Source: Alkalicoccobacillus gibsonii (GTDB lineage: Bacteria; Bacillota; Bacilli; Bacillales; Bacillaceae_D). Taken from it: 64,000 nucleotides of DNA. The notes under the pieces are model-generated. The model was not told the DNA's origin, ran no database searches, and was given only the letters and a program-made list of their open reading frames with translations. The position numbers and the translations under genes were made by a program. This document shows, in pieces, positions 8,482 to 17,756 of the stretch (within the stretch, counting starts at the first letter, position 1; the number at the start of each line of letters is the position of its first letter). Location: contig NZ_JAEUZA010000004.1 of NCBI RefSeq assembly GCF_016798245.1, positions 62,001 to 126,000 on the forward strand, given 5' to 3'.

Positions 8482-9123
8482 ATGAGATTAAGACATAAGC
8501 CATGGGCATCTGATGAATTAAAAAAACGAGATCACATTGTCATTCAAAATCCAAAGGAAATGGCGGGAAATTGGAAGCAAACCTTTGGCGATTACGATGA
8601 AATTCATGTTGAAGTAGGAACAGGTAAAGGAAAGTTCTTAGCAGGGATGGGAGAACTTCATCCAAACATTTTATACATTGGTGTAGAAAAATATCAAAGT
8701 GTTTTATATACAGCAATGGAGCGGGTAGAAGAAGCAGGGCTTAACAACGTAAAATTGTTGAGCCAAGATGTAGCAGATTTAGCGGATTTCTTTGCTCCTG
8801 GCGAAGTAAATCGTTTTTACATCAACTTCACAGATCCTTGGCCAAAGTCTCGTCATGAGAAAAGAAGGCTTACGTATAAATTATTTTTAGCTTTATATGA
8901 GAGCCTTCTGGTAAAGCAGGGAGAAATTCATTTTAAAACCGATAATCAGGGCTTATTTGAATATTCACTGCATAGTTTTTCGCTTTATGGAATGATTTTA
9001 AATCAAGTGAGCTTGAACCTTCATGAGAGTGGAATCGAAGGAAATGTAATGACTGAGTACGAAGAGAAATTCTCAAAAAAACAAATGCGCATTTATCGGT
9101 GTGAAGCAAAATTTAGAAACTAA
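8482..9123 (+). CDS. trmB: tRNA (guanine-N7-)-methyltransferase
   Basis: Makes 7-methylguanosine at position 46 of the tRNA variable loop, using SAM. The 213-residue protein has the SAM-binding [11 protein letters not shown] motif near residue 45 and the TrmB signature [15 protein letters not shown] near residue 115, plus a [10 protein letters not shown] segment that contacts the substrate. The ATG follows AGGAGG. It ends at a very strong palindromic terminator and converges on ytzB. Length matches the Gram-positive family. Confidence 0.96.
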   Translation: MRLRHKPWASDELKKRDHIVIQNPKEMAGNWKQTFGDYDEIHVEVGTGKGKFLAGMGELHPNILYIGVEKYQSVLYTAMERVEEAGLNNVKLLSQDVADLADFFAPGEVNRFYINFTDPWPKSRHEKRRLTYKLFLALYESLLVKQGEIHFKTDNQGLFEYSLHSFSLYGMILNQVSLNLHESGIEGNVMTEYEEKFSKKQMRIYRCEAKFRN

Positions 9124-9166
9124 AAAAGAAATCCGAGAAAGGATATCCTTTCTCGGATTTCTTTTT
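9123..9166. terminator. bidirectional terminator trmB/ytzB, 44-bp perfect palindrome
   Basis: Perfect 22-base arms with no spacer (centre GGATATCC at 9141-9148), starting in A-run and ending in T-run. Ends both trmB and, on the other strand, ytzB. Confidence 0.92.
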
Positions 9167-9167
9167 G

Positions 9168-9476
9168 TTATGACTGAATGAATTCTAACAGTGTGCCATT
9201 TTTTGTTTCAACAATAAACTCAAATTGAACGGTGCCGTCTGGAGTAGAAGTAGACATTCCACCACGATAAACCTCGTACTGAAGTCCGTAACGTTCGACT
9301 GTTTCTGGATTCATATGAATCCATGATCCACTAATCGTATGCTGTGTAGCAGCTGTAGCTTTTGCTTTCTTTAAGGCCTTTTCTGGAGAAATTCGTTCCT
9401 TTGAAATAGTAGGACGAAGAAGATATCCCAAAGCAAACCCAATTCCTAAACCAAATGAGAGCTTTTTCAAGGTCAA
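9168..9476 (-). CDS. PepSY-domain small membrane-anchored protein (YtzB-like)
   Basis: A 102-residue protein with one N-terminal hydrophobic segment (LSFGLGIGFALGYLL) and a C-terminal PepSY-like region (about 55-100, VERYGLQYEVYRGG then FEFIVETKNGTLL). PepSY domains are thought to inhibit peptidases; the role of this one is unknown. Two TTG codons (9476 and 9470) could be the start, with AAGGA five or eleven bases upstream; the first is listed. It is convergent with trmB. The position matches ytzB of B. subtilis. Confidence 0.75.
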   Translation of the reverse strand: MTLKKLSFGLGIGFALGYLLRPTISKERISPEKALKKAKATAATQHTISGSWIHMNPETVERYGLQYEVYRGGMSTSTPDGTVQFEFIVETKNGTLLEFIQS

Positions 9477-9703
9477 TCATTCCTTTCATAAGTAATCCGT
9501 CTATGTCTTATGTGTAGTACGATTGGATGATCTAATCATACCAGTAGTTAAAAATCTGTGCAAAGTTTGTCCATCGTGGAAGAATAAGATGATTTTTTGT
9601 TTGCGTAAGAAAGTAGCAATTTGAAATAAGATTCGATACACTAAGAGTATTGTACAACAATACATACAAAGATCAGTTACCCATAGAAAGTGAGGAGAAA
9701 CGT

Positions 9704-10780
9704 ATGAATCAAGAAACGTTATCTTTATTTAAAACGTTAACAGAACTCCAAGGAGCATCAGGATTTGAACATGAAGTTCGTCAGTTTGTCCGTCAAGAGT
9801 TATCAAAGTACACCGATGAAATTACACAAGATCGTTTAGGCAGTATTTTTGGTGTGAAGAGAGGAAATGAACAAGGTCCAACTGTTATGGTTGCAGGACA
9901 TATGGACGAAGTTGGATTCATGGTCACCTCCATTAACAACAAGGGACTGATTAAGTTTCAAACGCTTGGTGGATGGTGGAGTCAAGTATTGCTAGCTCAA
10001 CGTGTCCAAATTATGACGGATCAAGGTCCGATTATAGGTGTAATTGGTTCAACACCACCTCATTTACTTGAAGAAGGTCAACGGAATAAGCCAATGGACC
10101 TGAAACAAATGTACATTGATATAGGTGCAGATGACAAAGAGGATGCAATCAAGCTTGGTGTGATGCCTGGTCAACAAGTTGTGCCTGTAAGTGAGTTTAC
10201 ACCACTCGCGAATCCAAAGAAGATCTTAGCGAAAGCATGGGACAATCGGTACGGGGTTGGGCTTGCCATTGAATTACTAAAAGAACTTCAAGGGGAAGAC
10301 ATCCCAAATATCCTTTATTCCGGTGCAACGGTTCAAGAGGAAGTTGGTCTTCGTGGGGCTCAAACGGCTGCACAAATGATTAACCCTGACTTGTTCTACG
10401 CACTTGATGCAAGTCCTGCGAATGATGCTACAGGTGGAGCAGATGCATTCGGTCATTTAGGAAAAGGAGCCCTTCTACGTATTTTTGACCGCACGATGAT
10501 TACGCACAAAGGAATGCGTGAGTTCGTTCTAGATACAGCTGAATCAAACAACATTCCATATCAATACTTTATTTCTCCAGGCGGAACGGATGCAGGAAGA
10601 GTTCATTTGGTTAATGAAGGCGTTCCATCAGCAGTAATAGGGATTTGCTCACGTTATATTCATACATCAGGCTCTATCATTCACATAGATGACTATGCAG
10701 CAGCAAAAGAACTATTGGTCAAACTAGTGAAGACATCGGACAAAGCAACGTTCGATTCGCTTATTGGTCATTCTTTATGA
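9704..10780 (+). CDS. ytoP: M42 family metallo-aminopeptidase (YtoP-like)
   Basis: A 358-residue cytosolic di-metal peptidase of the M42 glutamyl aminopeptidase/endoglucanase family. Metal and catalytic signatures are visible: [10 protein letters not shown] (first metal His-Asp), [10 protein letters not shown] (bridging Asp), QEEVGLRGA (catalytic Glu-Glu), ALDASPAND and, near the end, [14 protein letters not shown]. The ATG at 9704 follows GAGGAGAAACGT; a longer TTG-started frame lacks a ribosome binding site. Its last bases overlap the next gene (ATGA). Confidence 0.92.
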   Translation: MNQETLSLFKTLTELQGASGFEHEVRQFVRQELSKYTDEITQDRLGSIFGVKRGNEQGPTVMVAGHMDEVGFMVTSINNKGLIKFQTLGGWWSQVLLAQRVQIMTDQGPIIGVIGSTPPHLLEEGQRNKPMDLKQMYIDIGADDKEDAIKLGVMPGQQVVPVSEFTPLANPKKILAKAWDNRYGVGLAIELLKELQGEDIPNILYSGATVQEEVGLRGAQTAAQMINPDLFYALDASPANDATGGADAFGHLGKGALLRIFDRTMITHKGMREFVLDTAESNNIPYQYFISPGGTDAGRVHLVNEGVPSAVIGICSRYIHTSGSIIHIDDYAAAKELLVKLVKTSDKATFDSLIGHSL

Positions 10781-11319
10781 GTCCTTTGAATACAACCCAA
10801 TTAACGGTTGCCATCGGAACGAAGAATCCAGCAAAGGTTCACGCGGTGAAAGAAACATTATTAAGTGAACCGCTCTCCTTTGTTTCAGTAGAAGTCCCTT
10901 CAGGTGTGAGTTGCCAACCTTTTTCTGATGATGAAACAAGACTTGGCGCATTAAATCGCGCGAAAGCAGCATTGGTTGAAGCTGAAACGGATTTAGCAAT
11001 CGGACTTGAAGGTGGAGTCAGCGAAACAGAGACTGGCTCTCTAATGTTATGCAATTGGGGAGTTATGGTTGATAAGAAAGGCAAGGCATGGGAAGCAAGT
11101 GGATTAAAAATCCCTGTTCCAACAGATGTTAGTGATGGGCTGTTAAAGGGTCAAGAGCTCGGTTCAATCATGAACGAGCGTGCGAATGAGGAAGGAACAA
11201 ACACAAGAGAAGGAGCAGTTGGTGCTTTTACATTAAACTGGATCTCACGTAAAGAGATGTTTAGTCACATTGTAAAAGCTCTATACGGTCAATACCTTGT
11301 TGAGCAACAAAATAAATAA
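10777..11319 (+). CDS. DUF84 / YjjX-like non-canonical purine NTP phosphatase
   Basis: A 180-residue protein of the inosine/xanthosine triphosphatase (YjjX, DUF84) family: the N-terminal [16 protein letters not shown] nucleotide-binding motif and [14 protein letters not shown] acidic site are present. Known members hydrolyse ITP and XTP to keep them out of nucleic acids. It overlaps the ytoP stop codon by four bases (ATGA), so it is probably co-translated. It is followed by a terminator facing ytoQ. Confidence 0.85.
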   Translation: MSPLNTTQLTVAIGTKNPAKVHAVKETLLSEPLSFVSVEVPSGVSCQPFSDDETRLGALNRAKAALVEAETDLAIGLEGGVSETETGSLMLCNWGVMVDKKGKAWEASGLKIPVPTDVSDGLLKGQELGSIMNERANEEGTNTREGAVGAFTLNWISRKEMFSHIVKALYGQYLVEQQNK

Positions 11320-11320
11320 A

Positions 11321-11365
11321 AAAAAAGGCGAGCTTTCCATAAGAATGGAGAGCTCGTCCTTTTTT
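11321..11365. terminator. terminator between the DUF84 gene and ytoQ
   Basis: Hairpin with arms GGCGAGCTTTCCAT and ATGGAGAGCTCGTCC (one bulge, one G-U) between an A-run and a T-run; works for both convergent genes. Confidence 0.85.
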
Positions 11366-11804
11366 ATTCTTTTTCAAAGATATACGAAAGCGCAGAGATT
11401 GCTTGTTCTGGTGTTTCTACAACAACTTGTGCTTTGTTCGATAACTCCTTCAACGCATGGTGAAGCTTTTCTGGGCGGATTAAGATGAGTGGTTTACCTA
11501 ATGCTACTGCTGTAGAAGCATCCATTGCCGTATTCCATTGGCGATAGGTTTCACTGAATAGCGCAACCACTACATCAGATTTCTGAAGAAGGACCTGAGT
11601 TCGTAAATTATTAATGCTTGAAGCCGCTTCATCTTTAAAAACGGCGTTCGGCTGTTCACCCATAATCTCTTCACCGATGTTATCAGAGCGATCGTGATGC
11701 TCCATTGGATGATAAAACGTAATGGGTAGATCCGTTGCTAGTTGTTTGATGGTTTCTCTCCATGAGCTGTGAATTTCTCCTGCAAGATAAACGTTTAATT
11801 CCAT
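11364..11804 (-). CDS. ytoQ: YtoQ family protein
   Basis: A 146-residue protein with the N-terminal MELNVYLAGEIHSSWRE characteristic of the YtoQ family, and an overall nucleoside 2-deoxyribosyltransferase-like Rossmann pattern (KSDVVVALFSETYRQWNTAMDA). Function is unknown. The start follows AAAGGAG, and a promoter of TTGTTT-17-TATACT lies upstream. It converges on the DUF84 gene. Position matches B. subtilis. Confidence 0.88.
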   Translation of the reverse strand: MELNVYLAGEIHSSWRETIKQLATDLPITFYHPMEHHDRSDNIGEEIMGEQPNAVFKDEAASSINNLRTQVLLQKSDVVVALFSETYRQWNTAMDASTAVALGKPLILIRPEKLHHALKELSNKAQVVVETPEQAISALSYIFEKE

Positions 11805-11837
11805 GCTAAATCACTCCTTTATTAGATTGGTAGTTAA

Positions 11838-11866
11838 AGTATACGAGTTTCAGTTGTTAAAAACAA
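11838..11866 (-). promoter_or_regulatory. sigma-A promoter of ytoQ
   Basis: On the minus strand, -35 TTGTTT (11861-11866) and -10 TATACT (11838-11843) with a 17-base spacer, ~35 bases upstream of the ytoQ start. Consensus call. Confidence 0.6.
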
Positions 11867-11891
11867 AGCATCACACTTTTTAACAAGTGTC

Positions 11892-11920
11892 TTGTCAGGT
11901 GTAAAAGTTAAGAGTATGAT
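11892..11920 (+). promoter_or_regulatory. sigma-A promoter of the PTS-IIC-like gene
   Basis: TTGTCA (11892-11897), 17-base spacer, TATGAT (11915-11920), 30 bases before the GTG start. Consensus call. Confidence 0.65.
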
Positions 11921-11949
11921 GAGATAGGTAGATGACAGGGGGAGAAATC

Positions 11950-12972
11950 GTGAACGCATTTTTAAAAAGAAAAGGAGTTAGGCTTCATTGGCGTGTGTAT
12001 TTTATAGATGCGATGGGGCAAATGGCTATAGGATTCTTTGCAACATTAATTATCGGACTTATTTTAAGTACTGCAGGTGAACAATTTGGATTGGACAGTC
12101 TCATACGCATTGGAGATTTAGCAATGTCCATGATGGGGCCAGCTATCGGCGCTGCTATTGCGCTAGGGCTCAAGGCACCTCGACTTGTTGTTCTTTCAGC
12201 CGTGGTGGCAGGAGCTGCAGGAGCGGAGTTTGGTGGTGTATCTGGGAGCTTCGTCGCTTCAGTCATAGCGGTTGAGTTAGGGAAGCTGATCAGTGGTGAA
12301 ACGAAAATGGATATTATTCTTGTTCCCTTTGTTACAGTGATAAGCGGATATTTGGTTGGGTTCTTTGCAGGACCAGGTGTGCAAACAACAATGACTACGT
12401 TGGGGAATGCCATTATGTGGGCAGGTGAACAACAGCCGCTTATCATGTGTATTGTTGTAGCAAGTGTAATGGGGCTTGTTATTACTGGTCCGACTTCAAG
12501 CGCTGCTCTTGGAATGGTATTAGAGCTTGAAGGACCGATTGCTGGAGCTGCTACAATAGGCTGTGCAGCCCAAATGATTGGCTTTGCCGTCAGTGGATTC
12601 AGAGACAATCGCTTTTCAGGACTGATTCCATTAGGACTTGGGACCTCGATGCTTCTTCTTCCGAAGGTTATTCAAAAGCCGATTATTATCATTCCACCTC
12701 TAATAGCCGGCGCCATTTTAGCGCCAATCGGGGTTATTGTATTTGGAATAACAAACATACCTGCTGGAGCCGGAATGGGTACTAGTGGATTGGTAGGTCC
12801 AATTATGACGTTTCGAGATATGGGCTTTCATTCTTCGAGTGTGATTGCCGTTTTAATCTTTTATTTTATGGCTCCAGCATTTCTTAGTTTACTTTTCTCG
12901 GAATTGATGAGGAAAATGGGTTATATTAGAGATGGAGATATGAAAATCTACACATTATCTAAAGAAAGCTGA
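11950..12972 (+). CDS. orphan PTS EIIC-type (PTS_EIIC_2) membrane protein
   Basis: A 340-residue polytopic membrane protein with about ten hydrophobic segments and the glycine-rich pattern of the PTS_EIIC_2 family (GPAIGAAIALGLKAPRLVVLS; GPTSSAALGMVLELEGPIAGAA; GFAVSGFRDNRFSGLIPLGLGTSMLL). No EIIA or EIIB domain is fused or encoded nearby, so it is unlikely to be a normal phosphotransfer sugar permease; the substrate is unknown. GTG at 11950 with GGGGGAG just upstream is preferred to an ATG 18 bases earlier that overlaps that site. A promoter precedes it, and ytpP follows after 12 bases. Confidence 0.8.
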   Translation: MNAFLKRKGVRLHWRVYFIDAMGQMAIGFFATLIIGLILSTAGEQFGLDSLIRIGDLAMSMMGPAIGAAIALGLKAPRLVVLSAVVAGAAGAEFGGVSGSFVASVIAVELGKLISGETKMDIILVPFVTVISGYLVGFFAGPGVQTTMTTLGNAIMWAGEQQPLIMCIVVASVMGLVITGPTSSAALGMVLELEGPIAGAATIGCAAQMIGFAVSGFRDNRFSGLIPLGLGTSMLLLPKVIQKPIIIIPPLIAGAILAPIGVIVFGITNIPAGAGMGTSGLVGPIMTFRDMGFHSSSVIAVLIFYFMAPAFLSLLFSELMRKMGYIRDGDMKIYTLSKES

Positions 12973-12984
12973 GGAGATTTAAAA

Positions 12985-13311
12985 ATGGAACATGTAAAAG
13001 ACTTAGAGCATTTTAAAAAGATTAGCGAGAGCGAAACTGCAGTATTTATGTTTTCAGCAGATTGGTGCCCGGACTGTCGTGTAATTGAGCCGTTTCTTCC
13101 ACGAGTGGAAGCTGATTTTCCGACATTTAATTTCTATTATGTAGATCGTGATCAATTCATCGATTTATGTGGAGAGCTTAGCATTTTTGGCATTCCAAGC
13201 TTCTTAGCTTATGCAAATGGACAAGAAGTTCATCGCTTTGTAAGCAAGGACCGCAAAACACAAGAAGAGATTGAACAATTCTTGACCGAAGCTGAAGCAA
13301 AAAGCGTGTAA
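12985..13311 (+). CDS. ytpP: thioredoxin-fold protein YtpP
   Basis: A 108-residue cytosolic thioredoxin-like protein. The active site is WCPDC (C28 and C31) instead of the WCGPC of classical thioredoxin; the cis-proline follows FGIPS. A disulfide or bacillithiol-related redox role is likely but unproven. It starts 12 bases after the EIIC gene behind GAGGAG, so the two are probably co-transcribed, and it ends at a clear terminator. Confidence 0.88.
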   Translation: MEHVKDLEHFKKISESETAVFMFSADWCPDCRVIEPFLPRVEADFPTFNFYYVDRDQFIDLCGELSIFGIPSFLAYANGQEVHRFVSKDRKTQEEIEQFLTEAEAKSV

Positions 13312-13317
13312 CAGCAG

Positions 13318-13356
13318 AAAAACCTCTTTGGGACAAATCCTAAAGAGGTTTTTTTA
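13318..13356 (+). terminator. terminator after ytpP
   Basis: Arms AAACCTCTTT and AAAGAGGTTT around a short loop, followed by seven Ts. Confidence 0.88.
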
Positions 13357-13462
13357 TGGACGAAATAAGATACGGTTTCGTTGGAAAGTTGCCATACACA
13401 TGGTAAAATCGGTAAAGACTACAATGGATCGCTTACCGATTGGTAGGAAGGAAGAATACGAT

Positions 13463-14269
13463 ATGAATATGCAGGAATTTAGAAAGAAAATTGAAGCTCA
13501 GCTTGAGCATCCAGAATGGAACATCAAATACAATCAAAAAGAAGCTACACTTAGAATAGAAGATACGGTAACAAATAAAGGAGTCACACTCTCTTTGCGA
13601 CCACTACTCGCAAAATGGGAAAGAGAAGAGTACGCAGGTGTAGACGAAGCGATTCGATATGTGAAGGTTGGACTTGAATCGATGCGTCAACAAGTTCAAT
13701 TAAAAGGAAACGAATCTCATATTTTTCCGGTGATTCGAGCAGCTTCATTTCCTGAGGAATCAAAAGATGGCAAAAAGCTTGTTTTCCATGAGCATACGGC
13801 TGAAACAAGAGTTTATTATGCGCTTGATTTAGGACAATCGTACACTTTAATTGATCACTCTTTGCTGGAACAAAGTGATATTACTTCAGAATCCTTGAGG
13901 GAGATGGCTTTGTTTAATTTGCGCTCACTACCTCAGTCCTTCAAACAACAGGAAGTAGCAGGGAACACCTTTTACTTTATGAATGCAAAAGATGGCTATG
14001 AAGCTAGTCGAATTCTCGATCCCTCTTTAATTGAAGAAATGGGTAAAAAGGTGCAAGGCGAATTGGGCATTGCGATTCCACATCAAGACGCTTTGTTTTT
14101 TGTCGATCTTGTAAATGATACAGGGTATGATGTGATGGCACAAACGACTTTGACCTTTTTTGGACAAGGTAGAGTACCAGTCACAGCCCTTCCATTTTTA
14201 ATGGGTGACAATGGAATTGAACCAGTGTTTATCATGGCACAAAAAAAACCTAAAGGCCCATCAAACTAA
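13463..14269 (+). CDS. ytpQ: DUF1444 family protein YtpQ
   Basis: A 268-residue soluble protein of the DUF1444 family, function unknown. It contains the family's MNMQEFRKKIEAQL start and a KDGYEASRILDPSLIEEM segment; no enzyme motif is recognisable. The ATG at 13463 follows AGGAAGGAAG; a longer upstream frame reaches back into the ytpP terminator and is not credible. It sits between ytpP and ytpR as in B. subtilis. Confidence 0.85.
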   Translation: MNMQEFRKKIEAQLEHPEWNIKYNQKEATLRIEDTVTNKGVTLSLRPLLAKWEREEYAGVDEAIRYVKVGLESMRQQVQLKGNESHIFPVIRAASFPEESKDGKKLVFHEHTAETRVYYALDLGQSYTLIDHSLLEQSDITSESLREMALFNLRSLPQSFKQQEVAGNTFYFMNAKDGYEASRILDPSLIEEMGKKVQGELGIAIPHQDALFFVDLVNDTGYDVMAQTTLTFFGQGRVPVTALPFLMGDNGIEPVFIMAQKKPKGPSN

Positions 14270-14320
14270 AAAGTACCTGTGTTATACTAGAAACTAGAAA
14301 AGAGATAAAGGAGCACCTTC

Positions 14321-14926
14321 ATGAACGTATTTTATAATCTTAAAGGGGTAGGCGATACATTGCTGATTTCCCTTTTAAATATTGAAGTAGCAGAACAATC
14401 TTATGAGCGCACTGGAAACATAGCGAGAATTTTTGATACAGAAACAAACAAAACAATTGGATATAATGTGTTTAATGCTTCCACTTTTGGGGTAATAAAT
14501 GATTCGGGAGTTGTTGAACTAACTGATTCCGTAAAGTCACTGATTAAAAATGCCTTTTCAAAAGAGGGGATGACTCTTTCATTTGATGGAGCAGATCAAC
14601 CAACGTTTGTTGTTGGATATGTAACCTCTAAAGAAAAGCATCCTAATGCAGATAAGCTAGGGATTTGCCAAGTCGATGTAGGTCAGGAAACCTTACAAAT
14701 CGTCTGTGGTGCTCCTAACGTAGAGGCAGGCCAGAAGGTTGTTGTTGCTCTTGTAGGAGCGGTCATGCCAAGTGGTCTACAAATTAAACAAGCCTCTCTG
14801 CGTGGCGTAGAGTCAAATGGAATGATTTGCTCAGCCAAAGAGCTTAATCTTCCGAATGCTCCTGAAGAAAAAGGAATTTTAGTACTTGACGACTCCTACG
14901 AAGCGGGTCAACCGTTTTCAAGATAA
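14321..14926 (+). CDS. ytpR: tRNA-binding domain (EMAP/PheT-N-like) protein YtpR
   Basis: A 201-residue protein. The N-terminal ~90 residues are a DUF4479-type domain, and residues ~100-200 form an OB-fold tRNA-binding domain like that of the PheRS beta subunit ([42 protein letters not shown]). It probably binds tRNA or similar structured RNA; the cellular role is not known. The ATG follows AAAGGAG. Downstream is an unusual structured intergenic segment before sftA. Confidence 0.9.
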   Translation: MNVFYNLKGVGDTLLISLLNIEVAEQSYERTGNIARIFDTETNKTIGYNVFNASTFGVINDSGVVELTDSVKSLIKNAFSKEGMTLSFDGADQPTFVVGYVTSKEKHPNADKLGICQVDVGQETLQIVCGAPNVEAGQKVVVALVGAVMPSGLQIKQASLRGVESNGMICSAKELNLPNAPEEKGILVLDDSYEAGQPFSR

Positions 14927-14930
14927 AAAT

Positions 14931-15030
14931 AACAGCAGCCTAAAATGAAAAAGGCTGGTTTAGCAATAGGTCTCCTAAAGCAGCCTTTGTGCATGTGATA
15001 AAGCGATCTTACTGCTGCCGGCTTTTTTTT
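14931..15030 (+). ncRNA. structured intergenic RNA/attenuator-like element before sftA
   Basis: About 100 bases with several nested inverted repeats. Inner hairpin: AAGGCTG-g-TTTAG (14951-14963) against CTAAA-g-CAGCCTT (14975-14987). Outer pair: CAGCAG (14933-14938) with CTGCTG (15012-15017). A competing pair: CAGCC (14936-14940) with GGCTG (14953-14957), which excludes the inner hairpin. The segment ends in eight Ts (15023-15030). It could be a plain ytpR terminator or a leader that controls sftA by attenuation; the sequence alone does not decide. Confidence 0.5.
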
Positions 15031-15072
15031 GTTCCAAGGAGCTTAGTGGTTAGAAAGCAGGTGAATGAAAGC

Positions 15073-17706
15073 GTGGAACCATTGAACCGTTTTCAAAAAT
15101 GGATCCAACAAACATTCTTTGGATCAGAGCAGGATGTAGAGCCAGAAGATAAAGAACTGGCTGACAAAAAAGTAAATAAAGCCGAACGAAAATCTAGCTA
15201 TTCTTCTTATCAAGAGTCAACAGATCTTACCCCTCGGATTACGTATCAATATGCAAAGTCTCGTGGTGTAAGGTTCCCTGTAGAGATGGAAGAACAGGCT
15301 AAGGAAATGATGAATGATCGAGCAGTGGATGAGACAAAATGGGAAAAGAAGTTTGGAACCGAAGCATCTCAACCAAAGGGCTCAAAGCGAATTCAATATT
15401 CTTATCAAGAAGATGTTGTGGAGAAAAAAGAGCGGGTTAAATTCAATAATCCTGATTTTAAACCAACGGCTATACCATCTCCGATTCATGGATTCAGGAA
15501 AGTCACGCCTAGTCAGCGAACACAGTTAACCCTACATAACTCTGAAGATGCGTTTCATTCAACACAAGGTGAGGCTCGCCCTACAGGCTCGTGGTTAAGA
15601 GAGCGACAAGAGCATAATAAACGGCTAGAGGACGCAGTGTTTGAAAAATTACGGAGACCTGTTAAACCTTTATCTGAATGGAATCATGAGGCTGGTCACA
15701 CAGAACCAGTCGAGGAAGTTCAAGTGCACGAAATGGAACAGGTGAAAGCAGTTCAAGATCAAACAGAATTAAACGATGACGGTTCTTCACCTAATGAATC
15801 TTCTGAGTCTAGTTCCTTTGTAAAAAGTGAAATCATTATTGAAGAGCAAGCCTCTCAAGAAGATAGCATCAGTCAGGATGCGCAAACGGTTGAAGTAGAT
15901 CAAGCTACTACTGTACATTACAATGAGATTGAAGTGTTGCCGATACCTGAGGATGAAATGAATGATTTTGTTGAGGACAACCAAGGCGAGTACCATGATC
16001 AAGTAGAAGTTGTCGTTGAAGAGCCGACCGTTGAAGACACCATTATTACTAATGAGAACAGCATAGCGTCTACTCAAATCGAAGAGGTTGAAATACAAGT
16101 GCAGACAGAGGTAACGAAACCTGAGTCAGCACCTGAACAAGTAGGAACCAAGGAATCGGTTAAAGCAGCTAAAGAGCAAGTGAAACCAAAAACGAATGGT
16201 AAACCTACGATCCCGTTTAATGTATTAATGATGCCTAAGGATAAGCAATCACAACCGGCTCAGCAAATGAAACAAACTTCTGATGATTCATATCAAAAAC
16301 CTGGGATCCAGCTACTCCGTTATCCAGAGGCGAAACGAGCGACGGATAACGAATGGCTTGAAGAGCAAGCGACTCTACTTGAGGAAACGTTGCAAAGCTT
16401 TCATGTTGATGCGAAGGTTGTTCATACCACAATGGGACCATCTGTAACAAGGTATGAAATTCAGCCAGCCAGAGGCGTAAAAGTGAACAAAGTAACAAAC
16501 TTAACAGATGATATAAAAATGGCTCTTTCTGCAAAAGAAATTAGAATTGAAGCGCCAATTCCCGGTAAGAACACAATCGGTATTGAAGTTCCAAACCTTC
16601 ATCCTGAAGCGGTTTGGTTACGAGAGATTCTTAGACGTGATGTATTTATCCAACCGGACTCTCCAATGACTGTTGCTTTAGGGTTAGACATATCGGGTCA
16701 ACCGATTGTCACAGATCTACGCAAAATGCCTCACGGTTTAGTGGCTGGAGCAACGGGTTCTGGAAAAAGTGTCTGTATTAATTCAATCCTAATTAGTCTT
16801 TTATATAAAGCGAGTCCAGATGAAGTGAAGCTTCTTCTTGTTGACCCGAAAATGGTTGAACTGGCTCCTTATAATGACGTTCCACATCTGGTTGCACCTG
16901 TTATTACCGACGCAAAGCAAGCAACGATCGCCTTGAAGTGGGTAGTTGGTGAGATGGAGCGTAGATATGAACAATTTAGTCAAAAAGGTGTCCGTGATGT
17001 AGGCAGATATAATGAGTTATACTCAGATAATCCAAACAAGCCGGCAATGCCTTATATTTTAGTTGTAATTGACGAATTAGCCGATCTTATGATGGTAGCA
17101 CCACAAGATGTTGAAGATTCAATCTGTCGTATTGCTCAGAAAGCTCGAGCATGTGGAATTCACTTATTAGTTGCAACACAGCGTCCTTCAGTTGACGTCA
17201 TTACTGGGTTAATCAAAGCGAATATTCCAACTCGAATTGCTTTCTCCGTTTCTTCTCAAACAGATTCCAGAACGATTCTTGATATGAACGGGGCCGAGAG
17301 ATTACTTGGACGTGGTGATATGCTGTTTAACGAAAACGGTTCTCCAAAGCCTGTCCGTGTTCAAGGGACCTTTGTAACCGATGAAGAAATTGAAGATGTG
17401 ATTGCACACGTGAAAAAGCAAAGAAAGCCAGAATTTTTACTCGACACGGAGCAAATGCAAAAAACAGTTGAACAGACAGAGCAGGAAGATGAGCTCTTTG
17501 AAGAAGCATGTTATCATGTGATTAATCAAGGAAATGCGTCAGCATCAAATCTTCAGAGAAGGTTTCGAATCGGGTATAACCGTGCAGCAAGATTAATTGA
17601 TATGCTTGAAGCGAGGGGCGTTATCACAGGAGCAATGGGGAGTAAGCCAAGGCAGGTTCTCATTGATGAAATGTCTGTCGATAAGGTTCTTGGATACACT
17701 GACTAA
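15073..17706 (+). CDS. sftA: soluble FtsK/SpoIIIE-family DNA translocase SftA
   Basis: An ATP-driven double-stranded DNA pump that moves trapped chromosome away from the closing septum. The 877-residue protein has no membrane segments, unlike SpoIIIE, and instead a ~410-residue, very acidic, low-complexity N-terminal linker that starts EPLNRFQKWIQQTFFG. The motor follows: Walker A GATGSGKS (K565), Walker B VVIDELADL, and a C-terminal gamma winged-helix domain (about 800-870) that reads DNA polarity signals. GTG at 15073 is chosen because AGGTGA lies eight bases upstream; an in-frame GTG at 15061 lacks a good site. Confidence 0.93.
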   Translation: MEPLNRFQKWIQQTFFGSEQDVEPEDKELADKKVNKAERKSSYSSYQESTDLTPRITYQYAKSRGVRFPVEMEEQAKEMMNDRAVDETKWEKKFGTEASQPKGSKRIQYSYQEDVVEKKERVKFNNPDFKPTAIPSPIHGFRKVTPSQRTQLTLHNSEDAFHSTQGEARPTGSWLRERQEHNKRLEDAVFEKLRRPVKPLSEWNHEAGHTEPVEEVQVHEMEQVKAVQDQTELNDDGSSPNESSESSSFVKSEIIIEEQASQEDSISQDAQTVEVDQATTVHYNEIEVLPIPEDEMNDFVEDNQGEYHDQVEVVVEEPTVEDTIITNENSIASTQIEEVEIQVQTEVTKPESAPEQVGTKESVKAAKEQVKPKTNGKPTIPFNVLMMPKDKQSQPAQQMKQTSDDSYQKPGIQLLRYPEAKRATDNEWLEEQATLLEETLQSFHVDAKVVHTTMGPSVTRYEIQPARGVKVNKVTNLTDDIKMALSAKEIRIEAPIPGKNTIGIEVPNLHPEAVWLREILRRDVFIQPDSPMTVALGLDISGQPIVTDLRKMPHGLVAGATGSGKSVCINSILISLLYKASPDEVKLLLVDPKMVELAPYNDVPHLVAPVITDAKQATIALKWVVGEMERRYEQFSQKGVRDVGRYNELYSDNPNKPAMPYILVVIDELADLMMVAPQDVEDSICRIAQKARACGIHLLVATQRPSVDVITGLIKANIPTRIAFSVSSQTDSRTILDMNGAERLLGRGDMLFNENGSPKPVRVQGTFVTDEEIEDVIAHVKKQRKPEFLLDTEQMQKTVEQTEQEDELFEEACYHVINQGNASASNLQRRFRIGYNRAARLIDMLEARGVITGAMGSKPRQVLIDEMSVDKVLGYTD

Positions 17707-17756
17707 GAAGCCCTTGTCTTAAGACCTCTTATTCTATATCATAGGGAGGGGTCAAC

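Noticed and set aside
11985-12608. 207-codon minus-strand frame inside the PTS-IIC-like gene
   Set aside because: Composition (P, A, T, I, S-rich) is what the complement of a membrane protein gene gives. The plus-strand frame has a promoter, RBS and recognisable family.
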